NCBI RefSeq assembly: GCF_907164915.1
Contig: NC_061869.1
Location: 14,220,221-14,284,220 of the forward strand
Direction: 5' to 3'
Source: Impatiens glandulifera
Lineage: Eukaryota > Streptophyta > Magnoliopsida > Ericales > Balsaminaceae
DNA: 64,000 nt
Made by a program: the position numbers and the translations under genes. Shown here in pieces: positions 47,745 to 58,881 of the stretch (positions are counted from its first letter, which is position 1; every line of letters starts with the position of its first letter). The notes beneath the pieces are model-generated. The model was not told the DNA's origin. It made no database searches and saw only the letters and a program-made list of their open reading frames with translations.

Positions 47745-47935
47745 TAGTTGAAATCAAACTCGAAGTTGAATTATTTTGAGCTATGATTCGATATTGTTCG
47801 AATCAGGACCGAATAATTTAAATCAAACTAGAGTTCAAACTTTACTTTGAATTGAGCTCAAGCCAATTTTTATTAAATTTTTGAATTTCGAATCGAATAT
47901 CGTTCATATTTTTCGAAATTGAATATAATTATTTT
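47745..47935 (-). repeat. hAT B-family subterminal remnant
   Basis: The reverse complement aligns with 26815-26990 (left end region of hAT B): ATTCGATTCGAAATTC, TTGGCTTGAGCTCAATTC and GAATCATAGCTC occur in the same order. The terminal repeat itself is missing. Confidence 0.75.
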
Positions 47936-48203
47936 TGTTATATTCATTATTATTTTTTTGAATTAAAGGAGAATTAATATGACATTCTACCGTCATGACT
48001 TTTCGCGTAAACTCAAAGGTTCTTTTACACGCCTAATTATGATTATGGGTTAGATCGGAACAAGAAATACGTTTACCATCCCTGTCACATTATACTTCAA
48101 AAAAAACTTTACTACTTTCTCCGCCCTTTCGGTTTCGGAAAATTCCACAAAGGCACCGTATTCATTAAAAAATATCTTTTATGAAATTATATAAATAAAT
48201 TTG

Positions 48204-48244
<41 letters not shown>

Positions 48245-48563
48245 GAAAAATTATATTATTATAAAAATAGATGATTTTATATATTTAATTGTGTATATCA
48301 GGACAGGAACACGAATAACATGTTAATTTTCTAGTTCTACGTTACAAAAATAAAAATAAATAAAATGAGGAATAAATTTACTATTTATACTTTTTTATAT
48401 CTTACCAAATTTATTTCCATTGAAATAATGGGATCTACAATTTCAACGAATCAACTAAGAACTGTTGACTGGCGGCCAAGAAAAAGTATAACATGAAGAA
48501 TCAAATACAAATTTTCTGTAAAGAAGAAAGAAAACCTTCACTTCAATTTGGCTTTTCTCAAAA
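47936..48563. other. Upstream region of RLP copy 3
   Basis: AT-rich, with a (TA)n run of about 17 units at 48208-48241. The last 130 bases resemble the upstream of copies 1 and 2 only faintly (ACTTCAATTTKGCTTTTCTC). No promoter motif could be fixed. Confidence 0.5.
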
Positions 48564-50891
48564 ATGAGATCTTCATTCCATGATCACTGGCTAGTTCAAG
48601 CAGTCATACTCTGCGTTCTCTGCACTAGGCCAACAGCCGCATCCAACCAATGTTTAAGAGACCAGGAAACATTATTGTTGCAGCTGAGGTCTGAGCTTTC
48701 TTTTATCGGAACAATGATGATGACTTGGACTCCAACTAAAGATTGTTGTCGTTGGGATGGTGTTGTTTGTGATCGAGATGGGCATGTCATAGTTCTTGAT
48801 CTAAGCCATGAAAGTCTGTATGGTGGATTCAACCAGTCTAGTAGCCTGTTCGATCTCAAATTCTTGCAAAACTTAAATTTGGCTTATAATTCTTTTGTCT
48901 CTTTGGCTATTCCATCTAGGATTGGTGAACTATCCAATCTGGAATATCTGAATCTGTCCTCTTCCGGGTTTGCTGGTCAAATTCCAATCGAATTATCGCA
49001 ATTGACGAGGTTGGTTGTTCTCGATCTTTCTTCACATTACTTATAAGAACAAGTACACACATTAAATCTGGATGATCCCAATTTGATGATGCTAGTTAGG
49101 AATCTGACTGCTCTTACAGAACTCAATCTTGATGGCATTAGAATCTCACCCATGGGGATTAAGTGGGAGCAGGCCATTTCTTCCTTGCCTAATCTTCAAA
49201 AATTAAGCATGTCCAATTGTTACCTCGTTGGACCCATTGATCCTTCTCTAATGAAACTGAAGTTCCTGTCGATTATCCTGCTGGATCATAATAGTAATCT
49301 GTCATCTCCTGTTCCAGATTTCTTTGCGAATTTCAGGAATTTGAAGGTTCTGTCTCTAAGTTCTTGTAATCTGAATGGGACATTTCCAGAAAAGATTCTT
49401 CAGCTTCCAACGCTACAAATTCTGGATTTAACTAACAACCAGAAGCTTCAAGGGTCATTACCAGAATTTCCCGATAATGGCTCTCTAAAAAATCTAAAGC
49501 TGAGTTCTTCAAAATTTTCAGGTCAGCTGCCTAATTCTATTGGGAAGTTGATGAATCTGTCAAGAATAGAGCTTTCAAACTGCAATTTCAGTGGAAATAT
49601 ACCAGCTTCAATGGCGAACCTCACCAAACTGGTTCACTTGGACTTGTCAACGAACTCATTTTCTGGGTCAATCCCATCTTTTCAAATATGCAAAAATCTC
49701 ACCTTCATGGACCTTTCTCAAAACTTGCTTTCAGGTCCAGTTCCTTCATCACACTTTGCGGGTCTTCAGAAACTTGTCTACATTGATTTGCAAAACAATG
49801 TTTTCAATGGTGCTGTTCCATCATCACTATTTTCTATCCCATGTCTGAAGAAAATTCAACTTTCCAATAACCAGTTTGGTGATCAAATTGCTGAATTTTC
49901 AAATCCATCATCTATTCTAGATACCTTGGATTTGAGTAATAACAATCTGCAAGGGCCCATACCAAAGTCTTTCTTCCAATTTCAAAATCTCAACATCCTA
50001 TCCCTCACTTACAACAACTTTACCGGCAACTTGAAACTAGAAGAAATGGCAACAAGTTTCCCCAACCTTATGAGATTAGAGTTATCGTTTAACAACTTGG
50101 CAATTGATGCCAGCTTCAGAAATGGTGGTTTCCAACTGCTGACAGTTCTGAAAATGGCTTCTTCCAAGCTGAAACAGTTCCCTAATCTACAATATCATTC
50201 AAGGATTACCAATCTCGATCTTTCAGATAACCAAATCCATGGGGAAATACCAAACTGGATATGGAAGGCCCAGTACCTCGCTCAGCTAAATCTTTCTTCT
50301 AATTATCTTCAGGATATGCAGAAACCTTATGATATTCCCAACAGCTTTACTTCCATTGATTTCTCTGGAAACCAATTAAAGGGAGAGATACCTCCAACTA
50401 TTGCATCTCTAAAATCACTCTATGTTCTCAACATATCTCACAATTCCCTGACTGGTCCGATACCATCGTCAATAGGAAATTTGACTCAGCTGCGTTCACT
50501 TGATCTCTCATACAACAAACTCGATGGGACTATACCATTACAGCTTTTGGATCTTACTTATCTTTCATTCCTAAACCTGTCATACAACAAACTGACTGGA
50601 ATGGTCCCTAATAAAAGAACATTCACTGAAACTTCTTTCTTGGGAAATCATCGATTATGTGGATCTGTCCTCAACAGAAGCTGTAACACTTCACAAGTGT
50701 CCACAATCAATCTAGATATATACATAAGTATGATATTGGGTTTTGTTGTGGGTTTGAGTGCCATTGTTTGGCCTCTCTTATACAGTAAAAGATGGAGGAC
50801 CAGATACTTCAAGCATGTTGATAATATTAGTCTCTGTATTCTTAGTTGGGGAGGCAGAGGAAGAAGAAGAAGACACAATAGAAGAAGATAA
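48564..50891 (+). pseudogene. Long RLP (copy 3), full length except one nonsense codon
   Basis: 775 residues in one frame, with TAA at 49044-49046 (codon 161), where copies 1 and 2 have TTT and TTC (Phe). Signal peptide (MRSSFHDHWLVQAVILCVLC), cap CLRDQETLLLQL and CCRWDGVVCD, more than 20 leucine-rich repeats, FLGNHRLCGSVL, transmembrane helix ISMILGFVVGLSAIVWPLLY with GxxxG, and a strongly basic tail (GGRGRRRRHNRRR). Architecture is that of a plasma-membrane RLP of the Ve1/Cf type, acting with SOBIR1. It represents the ancestral length from which the short copies lost 930 bp. The single stop could be a recent mutation, an allele, or a sequence error; downstream repeats show no decay. Confidence 0.9.
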
Positions 50892-51760
50892 AAGAGCACA
50901 TAGACAGTGAAGTAATAAGAATTGTTTATAAGTTGAATTATAGTACCATGAATTTGGAATAGAGCATGCCCAAGTGTACTGTGAGATTCTACGAATCATG
51001 GGTTGAATTGTGAAGAGTATAACGGTTGAGAAAAGGTAGATTTGATAAGATTATTGTGAAATTATGTTTTATAATCTATGTATAATTTATATTTTACATG
51101 GGTATACATGCCTATGATTGATTGAGCTTGTAAAATTAATTACTAATTTCATACAATTAAAGTAGATAGATATTCAAGGGAAAACCCCATGCAGAATCAC
51201 ACTATTTGGTTATCTCTGTTGATTATGCATGTAAACAACTTTTGATCAAGCTTTTTCCATTAAACATAATGCATGGCATTCAGCAAACAAATACTCTTAA
51301 ACCAAGCCCATTTTCCCTATGGAACTGTGAAGAAAGCTATGCATGTAGGTTTAGTTAAACTTTATAAGGAAAATGTCATTCATATACCTGAATTTAACCA
51401 TAATCTAGTACTCTGTTTCTAGATTAACTCAATCTGCAGTCTTAAGTTCATCTTCTATCCAAATTGTTGTGTTTTACAAGTCCAACAAAATGAAAAAAGT
51501 AATGGGAAGTACTGTGAATGATATGAGTGAGTAAGCTTAAATGGGTTGCTGGATGCTGGACTGACTCAGTAAGAAATTGCAATGAAAACCTTAGCTATTA
51601 GCTGATTAGAGAATCTATCATTGATAATCTTATGTTTAATAAAAGTATATGGTGAACGAACCAAATGACAGAGCAGTTTTCGATGAAATCTCTTGTAACA
51701 GAAGCTTTTGAAAGAAACTAGGGCAAGAGGTTTAAACAAAATCAGTACCAAATCGAAGGG
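50892..51760. other. Intergenic after RLP copy 3
   Basis: No supported ORF; the first 110 bases are probable 3' UTR of the RLP. Confidence 0.6.
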
Positions 51761-51985
51761 ATGAAATCGACCGATCAAAGCAGGGAGCGCGGCAGCATTA
51801 GCGGCGGCAGCAGCGAAAGCGGCAGCGTTTGCGTCGGCGGCAGCGAAAGCGGCGGCGTTTGCGTCGGCGGCAGCGAAAGCGGCGGCGTTTGCGGCGGAGG
51901 CAGCGAAAGCGGCGGCGTTTGCGGCGGCGGCAGCGAAAGCGGCAGCGTTTGCGGCGGCGGCGGAGCCGACGGATTGAAGATGTAA
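51761..51985 (+). CDS. Hypothetical short ORF made of a GC-rich minisatellite
   Basis: 74 codons from ATG: MKSTDQSRERGSISGG, then five copies of a ten-residue Gly/Ser/Cys repeat (GGSESGGVCV). A splice-donor-like GTAAGT lies at 51979, so it could be a first exon. I do not recognise a family. All three frames across the repeat are open and low-complexity (the +1 frame gives KAAAFA repeats), so coding is doubtful. GC content is strikingly above the surroundings. Confidence 0.2.
   Translation: MKSTDQSRERGSISGGSSESGSVCVGGSESGGVCVGGSESGGVCGGGSESGGVCGGGSESGSVCGGGGADGLKM
51811..51960. repeat. 30-bp GC-rich tandem repeat, five copies
   Basis: Units start CAGCGAAAGCGGCRGCGTTT at 51811, 51841, 51871, 51901 and 51931, differing by one or two bases. 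CpG-dense (about five CG per unit) in an otherwise AT-rich region. Confidence 0.97.
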
Positions 51986-52239
51986 GTTATTTATTTTTAA
52001 TATGGGTTTTTATAGTTTAAAAAACATAAATTTATATAATATAATTCAATTGATATATATATATATATATATATAAATATTATTTTTCATATTAATTTTA
52101 TATAAATACATTTTATCTTTTTTTATACATTTTTTCTCTTATTATTTATTTATTTATATATATATATATATATAATGTTAAGACCAGGATTGAATCCCAA
52201 AACATACAAATTTAAATTTTCAAGAATATATTATTGACT
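51986..52239. other. AT-rich spacer with (TA)n
   Basis: TA runs at about 52050-52075 and 52156-52174. AGGATTGAATCCC near 52183 resembles a Pol III B-box; no A-box in place. Confidence 0.5.
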
Positions 52240-53410
52240 GTAATATATGGTGACGCAAATGTTAAACAAAGGATACGAGACATCTAAAAGTGTGAGGTCG
52301 AAATTGGTGGCTGGTTTGGCGAGCATTTGAAAGTGTGAGGTCACAAGATAGATGTCGGGTGGTGGGTGGTTTTTCGAGTGTAATGTCGAAATTAATGGTT
52401 GATTTGACGAGCATTTGAAAGTGTGAGATCGATATAGAGGTCGGGTGGTGGGTGGTTTGTCGGCCGAAGGGATAAAAAGGCATATGAAAAAGGGTGAGTC
52501 AAAAGATGAGGGTTAATTGGGGGTTAGTGGTTGATTTGATGTTGGATAAGAGGTATGTGATCAATTGGAATTGGTTGTTGATTTGTTAAAGTGGGAGTAA
52601 AAGAGAGGTCGACTAAGATTGGTGAGTGGCTTGTCGAGAGATAAAGAAGCATATGAAAAAGTGTGAGTCACAAGATTAGGGTTAGTGGATAGTTTGCCGA
52701 AGAGATAAAGAGGCATATGAAAATGTGTGAGTCACAAGATTAGGGTCAGTGGGTGGTTTGCCAAGAGGATAAAGAGGCGTATAAAAAAAAGTGTGAGTCA
52801 AAAGATGATGGTCAATTGGGGGGTTAATGGTTGAGTTTGACGAGAGATAAGAGGTGTGTCATCAATTGAGGTCGACTAAGATTAATGGGTGGTTTATCGA
52901 CCGGGGGATGAAGAGGCATATGAAAAAGTGTGAGGCATAAGATTAAGGTCAATTGGGGGTTAGTGGTTGGTTTGAAGTTGGATAAGATATATGTGATCAA
53001 TTGGGATTGGTTGTTGATTTGTTGAAGTGAAGTTAAAGAGATGTCGATTAAGATTGGTGAGTAGTTTTTCGAGGGATAAATAGACTCATGAAAAAATGTG
53101 AGTCACAAGATTAAAGTGAGTGGTGGTTTGCGAGGAGATAAAGAGGCATATGAATAAATGTGAGTCACAAGATTAGGGTCAGCGAGTGGTTTGCAAAGAG
53201 GATAAAGATGCATATAAAAAAAGTGTGAGTTACAAGTAGAGAGTTAATTGAGGGGTTAGTGGTTGAGTTTGACGAGAGATAAAAGGTGTTTCATCAATTG
53301 AGGTCGACTAAGATTGATGAGTGGTTTATCAAGGTGATAAAAGAGGCTTATCAAAATGTGTGAGTTACAAGATGATGGTCAATTGAAGGGTTAAGTGGGT
53401 GTCGGTGGAT
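52240..53410 (+). repeat. Two-level satellite: short modules within a ~440-bp super-unit
   Basis: The basic module (about 68-75 bp) is GATAAAGAGGCATATGAAAA, then GTGTGAGTCACAAGATTAGG, then GTGGGTGGTTTGCC; it repeats from about 52630. Different modules (TTGGATAAGAGGTATGTGATC; GGTTGTTGATTTGTT; GAGGTCGACTAAGATT) recur in the same order at about 52530 and 52970, giving a super-period of about 440. The left part (52250-52480) has a related GGTCGGGTGGTGGGTGGTTT version. No ORF. Confidence 0.85.
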
Positions 53411-53499
53411 AAAATATGTTAAGTTAAAGTTCTTTATTAATTTTAAGTCTATCAATAAGACTGAGTTTTGTTAAATTAATTTTGTGTAGGTTCGAAGTG

Positions 53500-54175
53500 A
53501 AGAAAACCGAAATGGGAATCAAGTCCGGTAGTTGATCAAATTCGGTATTTGATCAACTTCGGTTTTCGGAGAAGCGCGTCCGGTATTTTGTTCAAATCGG
53601 TTTTTGCGAAGCACATCCGGTATTTTGATTGGCTCGGTTCTTGGAGAAGCGCTTCTGGTATTCTAATCGACTCGGCTTCTTTGAAGCACTTCTAGTTTTT
53701 CCAGATCTTCGGTATTTGATCAAATTCAGTATTTGATCAAGTTCGGTTTTATAATGAAGTGCTTTTGGTTTTTCCAAATCTTCGGTATTTGATCAAGTTC
53801 GGTTCTATAATGAAGCGCTTCTGGTTTTTCCAAATTTTCGGTATTTGATCAAGTTTGGTTTTATAATGAAGCGCTTCTGGTTTTTCTAGATCTTCGGTAT
53901 TTGATCAAGTTCAGTTTTATAATGAAGCGCTTCCGGTTTTTCCAGAACTTCGGTATTTGATCAAATTCGGTATTTAATCAAATTCGGTATTTGATCAAGT
54001 TCGGTTTTATAATGAAGCATTTCCAGATATTCGGTATTTAATCAAGTTCGGTTTTATAATGAAGCACTTCCGGTTTTTCAACGAGTTCGGTTTTATGTGA
54101 AGCGTTTCCGATTTATCTAACCAGTTCGGTTTTATGAAATTCTTCCGGTTCTTGATCAAATTCAGTGATCAAGCA
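53500..54175 (+). repeat. ~57-bp tandem repeat, about nine degenerate copies
   Basis: The unit combines GAAGCGCTTCYGGTTTTTCC, then TCTTCGGTATTTGATCAAG, then TTCGGTTTTATAAT. Early copies (53500-53700) are more diverged. Copies vary by insertions of an extra ATTCGGTATTTGATCAA. The array sits inside the probable LTR described below. Confidence 0.9.
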
Positions 54176-54752
54176 TCTGAACTTCCTTCCAACGTATCAG
54201 CCCAATCCGTTATTGGCAGTCTGACACAATAGTTGAGCTAAACCTATAGAAGACTGTCACGTGCCAAACTAATTCAAACTTCATGTGATGTACGTTCCCA
54301 GTATACCACGATCCTTTAATGAATATTCGGCGCACTACCATCATTCAGTACATCCATGATCAAACGCATTTTCTCTGATGTACTACCCTGGCACACATCC
54401 AACCGAAATATGACACGTGTCAACTGAAGCAAATTTGTTTGTTGAGGAGTTATCTATTTAAGAAGAAGTTGTAGGACAATTTGTACCTACCTTTTCACTA
54501 AAGTTTTTTTACGAGTCTTAAGAATTTTTGTGTGAACTTTCTATCAAGCGCTCAAGCTCTCAAGTTCTAAGAGTTTACAAGTTTGCTAGATCATTAAGTT
54601 GTATTACATTCACTGATATTTCTGTGTGAGATTCAGTACTATAAGTTAAACAGAGGTTGTTCTGTTTAATAGAGTGTGTTGTGCTAGGAGTTCAGAAGTA
54701 GGCAGTGTTTAAGTCTTGTGTGTCTGACCGGGTTTGTGTAAGTGTTGTATCC

Positions 54753-54757
54753 AAACC
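54753..54757. repeat. Target-site duplication of copia element 2, left copy
   Basis: AAACC, repeated at 58882-58886. Confidence 0.93.
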
Positions 54758-55127
54758 TGTTAGGATTTATATCTCCCAAATCCGACCTGCTTGAAAACAA
54801 TCTGTAAAAACACAAGAAAGAAGAACACAAGAACACACAGATTTATAGTGGTTCACTCAAATTGAGCTACATCCACTTCAGCCACCACCAGATTTACTAT
54901 GAAGAAGAAGAAGGAATACAGAGTTTTTGCCTCACACTTTATCTCTCTAGAATTCTGTCTCCACACAATGTAAACCCTTAATAATTACATATTTATATGG
55001 TAAATATTCAGGTAATAAACCTAAATAACTTTGGTCAGGCCCAAGCCCAAAATCAAAAAAGATAAACCCAATAAACTCTAATTAACAATGTAGAGTTTAT
55101 TATAAGTGTAGGCTCCATAACTCAACA
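54758..55127 (-). repeat. 3' LTR of copia element 2
   Basis: 370 bases. The neighbouring polypurine tract on the minus strand reads AAGTGGGAGAT. Confidence 0.93.
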
Positions 55128-55189
55128 ATCTCCCACTTGGAGACTAACTTCATCATCTCTCAATCGGTAGTGGCTTTCCATTCGGTTTC

Positions 55190-58100
55190 TTAACGAATAA
55201 GACCAACTGAAGTTGCACACAACTTCAGTTTCTCATTTGTCACAGTTTTCGTCAACATATCAGCTGGATTCTCACTCCCGGGAATCTTCTCAAGAGCTAA
55301 TACTCCATCTTCTAAAGCTGACCGGATGAAATGATAACGAACCTGTATATGCTTTGTCCTGCCATGATAAACATGATTCTTTGCCAAATGAATGGCACTC
55401 TGACTGTCGCATCGCAACACACTTCCCTCGTAGTCTTGACCCAATTCTTGCAAAAAGGGTTGTAACCACATCATCTCCTTAGCAGCTTCGGTCACAACAA
55501 CATACTCTGCCTCACAACTAGAAAGAGCAACAATCTTCTGCAATTTTGAAACCCAACTGATTGCAGTACCTCCTAGAGTATAAATGTACCATGTTGTGCT
55601 CTTCCTACTATCAACATCACCACCATTGTCAGCATCAACATATCCTTCCAAACCCATATTAGACTTTCGAAAACACAAAGCAAGACCCGTACTTCCTCTT
55701 AAGTATCGTAGTATCCACTATACTGCTTCCCAATGTTGTCTACCCGGATTGCTCATGAATCTGCTAACAACTCCCACTACATGTGCTATGTCTGGTCTTG
55801 TGCAAACCATCGCATACATAATACAACCAATGGCAGAGGCATACGGAACAGTTGTCATGTAATTTTTCTCCTCCTCTGTTGAAGGCGACTGATCTTTAGA
55901 TAGTCTGAAGTGACTAGCTAAGGGGGTAGTAACTGGTTTTGCATCATGTTCTTCTTTAATCCTGAAGATCCATTTGTTGTGAAGTTCTTTCTTTCCCTTT
56001 GGTAGCTCAATGAGCTCCCAAGTCTGATTCAACATCAAAGAATCCATCTCATCTTACATAGCAGACTCTCACTTAACCGATTCATCAGATTGTTTTGCTT
56101 CCTCATAGCATTCAGGTTCACCTCTATCTGTCAACAAGATATAGTTTAGAGATGGAGACCACCTCTCAACTGGTTTTCGATTCCTTGATGATCTTCTCAA
56201 CCGTATAATCGGTGTTTGCTGATTTACCTATGGGGCCACGTTCTCAACGATTTCATCTTCAACAACACATTGTTCTTCTTCGACAACCGGTATATATTCA
56301 GCTAGAAATTCTCTCAAATCGACTGTACCAGTCTCTTCCAACTTGGAATCATCATCTGATGTCTTCCCAACACAATCTTTGTAGAGAACCTGTTCATTGA
56401 AGATAACATTTCTGCTACGAATGATCATCCGATTTTAATTATCCCAGAAACGATAACCAAACTCGATATCACCATAACCAATGAAAATTATTAGACTTTG
56501 GATCAAGCTTGCTCCTATCACATTCATTAATATGAACATATGATAAACAACCAAACACTTTCAAATAAGAAAGGTTTACCTTTTTATTGCTCCAAGCTTC
56601 TTTAGGAATTCTGAATTCAAGAGGAACAGAGGGTCCCCTGTTTATCAAATAGGCAGCAGTATTAATAGCTTCTGCCCAGAAGGTTTTAGGCAGCCATGCA
56701 TGCAATCTCATGCTTCTAGCACGCTCGTTCAATGTTCGATTCATTCTTTCAGCTACTTCATTCTCTTGATGCGTTCGGGGAACAATCTTCATCATACTGA
56801 TCCCATTCTCAGCACAATACTCTTTGAAATCTGAATTGATATATTCACCTCCGTTGTCGGATCTCAAGCACTTAACTTTCTGATTTGTTTCATTTTCAAC
56901 CAAAGCCTTCCACTTCTTGAAAATAGCAAATACTTCAGACTTGTGCTTCATAAAGTAAACCCATACTTTTCTTGTTGAATCATCTATAAAAGTCACATAG
57001 TAGTATGATCCGTCAATAGAAGAAACAGGTGTAGGTCCCCACACATCAGTGTGTACCAACTCTAGTCTTTCTTTCTTGAGCTCCTTCCCAGTTTTTAAGA
57101 AACTCACTCGTTTCTGTTTTCCAATAATGCAGTTTTCACATAACTGATGTTCAATAGACTTCAGTTCTGGAATCTGTCCATTCTTCAAAAGAATTTTCAT
57201 TCCTTTTTCGCTCATATGGCCCAACCTGCAATGCCACAGCTCACTGTTCTTCGACTCATCAACTACAGCAGCAACTGATTCTCTGCAAGTTGAAGTCGTG
57301 TATAACGTTCCAGTTTTGTGACCTCGAACAACAACTATTGCTCCTTTAGTCACCTTCCACGCACCATTTCCACAACTGAAATTGTGACCTTCTTCATCAA
57401 GTTGTGTAACAGAGATCAAATTGCGCATTAAACCTGGAATGTGTCTCACCTTATTAATCTTCCAAACAGAACCATTTGCCATCTTCAATTTGACGTCCCC
57501 CATGCCAACAATATCTAGTGGCTCACCATCTGCGAGATAAACTTTCTCACAGTTTCCAGCCACATAATTCTCCATTAATTCTTTGTGGGCAGTGGTGTGG
57601 AAAGACGCTCCTGAGTCCAAAACCCATGAATCTATCGGGCTATCAACAGACAGAAGTAACGCATCAGTGACAGATTCTGTAACAACGTTGGCTACATCAT
57701 TTTTATCATCACCATTTTTCTTCGGTGTTTTGCAGTTCCTCTTTAAATGACCCTGTTTACCACAATTCCAGCACTCAAATGTCCGCCCAGACTTGGACTG
57801 ACTCCTCCTGCTCCTTGACATAGATCTGTTATTACCTCGGTTGAAAGTTCTATCATTACCTCTTCCCCTGTTTTCCACATTCAGAGTAGAACCTTTGAAT
57901 GTTTCACCAGAATCAATTTTATGAACCTCTTCAGCAAAATACGATCTCTAACTTCAACAAATTTCAGTTTAGCATTTCCAACTGAATTACTAATTGCTGC
58001 CCTCATAGGTTCCCAGCTATTTGGTAGAGATGCTAACAAAATTAGGGCACTAACTTCATCCCCAAAATCAATCTCAACAGATAGCAATTGATTCACAATT

Positions 58101-58468
58101 GTATTGAATTCATTCAAATGAGTAGTGACAGAAGTACCATAAACCAATCTTAAGTAAAAGAGTCTTTTCATTAAGTGTACCTTGTTGTTAGCAGATGGTT
58201 TCTCATACCTTGATGTCATCAGACCCATGGTGGTCTTCTCCTTTGCTACATTGTGAGCAACTGTCTTGGCTAGCGTCAATCGGACAACTCCCAAAACCTG
58301 TCTATCAAGGAGTTTCCATTCAGGTTCATCCATCTTCTCTGGTTTCTCACTTAAAGGAACATGAAGCTTCTTTCCATAGAGATAATCTTCAATCTGCATT
58401 CTCCAGAAAGCATAATCTGTCCCATCAAATCTTCCAATTCCATGTCCTATACTGTTCTCACTTGCCAT
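55190..58468 (-). pseudogene. Copia element 2 gag-pol, with frameshift and RT deletion
   Basis: ATG at 58468 (MASENSIGHGIGRFDGTDYA), gag to about 57940, where one base is lost. The frame recovers into a zinc knuckle (CWNCGKQGHLKRNC), protease (WVLDSGASFHT), pre-integrase (LWHCRLGHMSEKGM) and integrase with HTDVWGP, RSDNGGEY and ENEVAERMNRT. After breaks near 56460 and 56220, NQTWELIELPKGKKELHNKW and IFRIKEEHDA pass at about 55940 directly to KPVTTPLASHFRLSKDQSP. The whole RT palm including YVDD is missing. RNase H follows (YVDADNGGDVDSRKST, LSSCEAEY, DSQSAIHLAKN) and ends at 55190. Gag, protease and integrase domains look well preserved otherwise. Confidence 0.92.
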
Positions 58469-58511
58469 TGTTTCCAATGCTCAGATCTAGACCAGCTGCT
58501 CTGATGTCAGT

Positions 58512-58881
58512 TGTTAGGATTTGTATCTCCCAAATCCGACCTACTTGAAAACAATCTGTAAAAACACAAGAAAGAAGAACAAAAGAACACACAGATTTAT
58601 AGTGGTTCACTCAAATTAAGCTACATCCACTTCAGCCACCACCAGATTTACTATGAAGAAGAAGAAGGAATACAGAGTTTTTGCCTCACATTTTATCTCT
58701 CTAGAATTCTGTCTCCACACAATGTAAACCCTTAATAATTACATATTTATAGGGTAAACATTCAGGTAATAAACCTAAATAACTTTGGTCAGGCCCAAGC
58801 CCAAAATCAAAAAAGATAAACCCAATAAACTCTAATTAACAATGTAGAATTTATTATAAGTGTAGGCTCCATAACTTAACA
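58512..58881 (-). repeat. 5' LTR of copia element 2
   Basis: 370 bases, about 97.6% identical to the other LTR by eye. Confidence 0.93.

Larger units (their letters stand above)
54758..58881 (-). mobile_element. Ty1/copia element 2, reverse-transcriptase core deleted
   Basis: 370-bp LTRs (54758-55127, 58512-58881) differ at about 9 positions (2.4%), near 0.9 million years at 1.3e-8 per site per year. Perfect AAACC flanks. Minus-strand orientation: the 5' LTR is the right one, followed by TGACATCAGAGC, a primer site two bases off the tRNA-Met standard. The internal region has gag, protease and integrase but lacks the RT palm, so it cannot reverse transcribe by itself. Confidence 0.95.

Noticed and set aside
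51761..51985. Gly-rich protein gene
   Set aside because: Kept only as a low-confidence hypothetical, because the ORF is simply a 30-bp repeat open in several frames.
52240..54175. Direct repeats with spacers resembling a CRISPR array
   Set aside because: Repeat lengths and spacings vary, the spacers are themselves repeated, and this is a plant nuclear locus.
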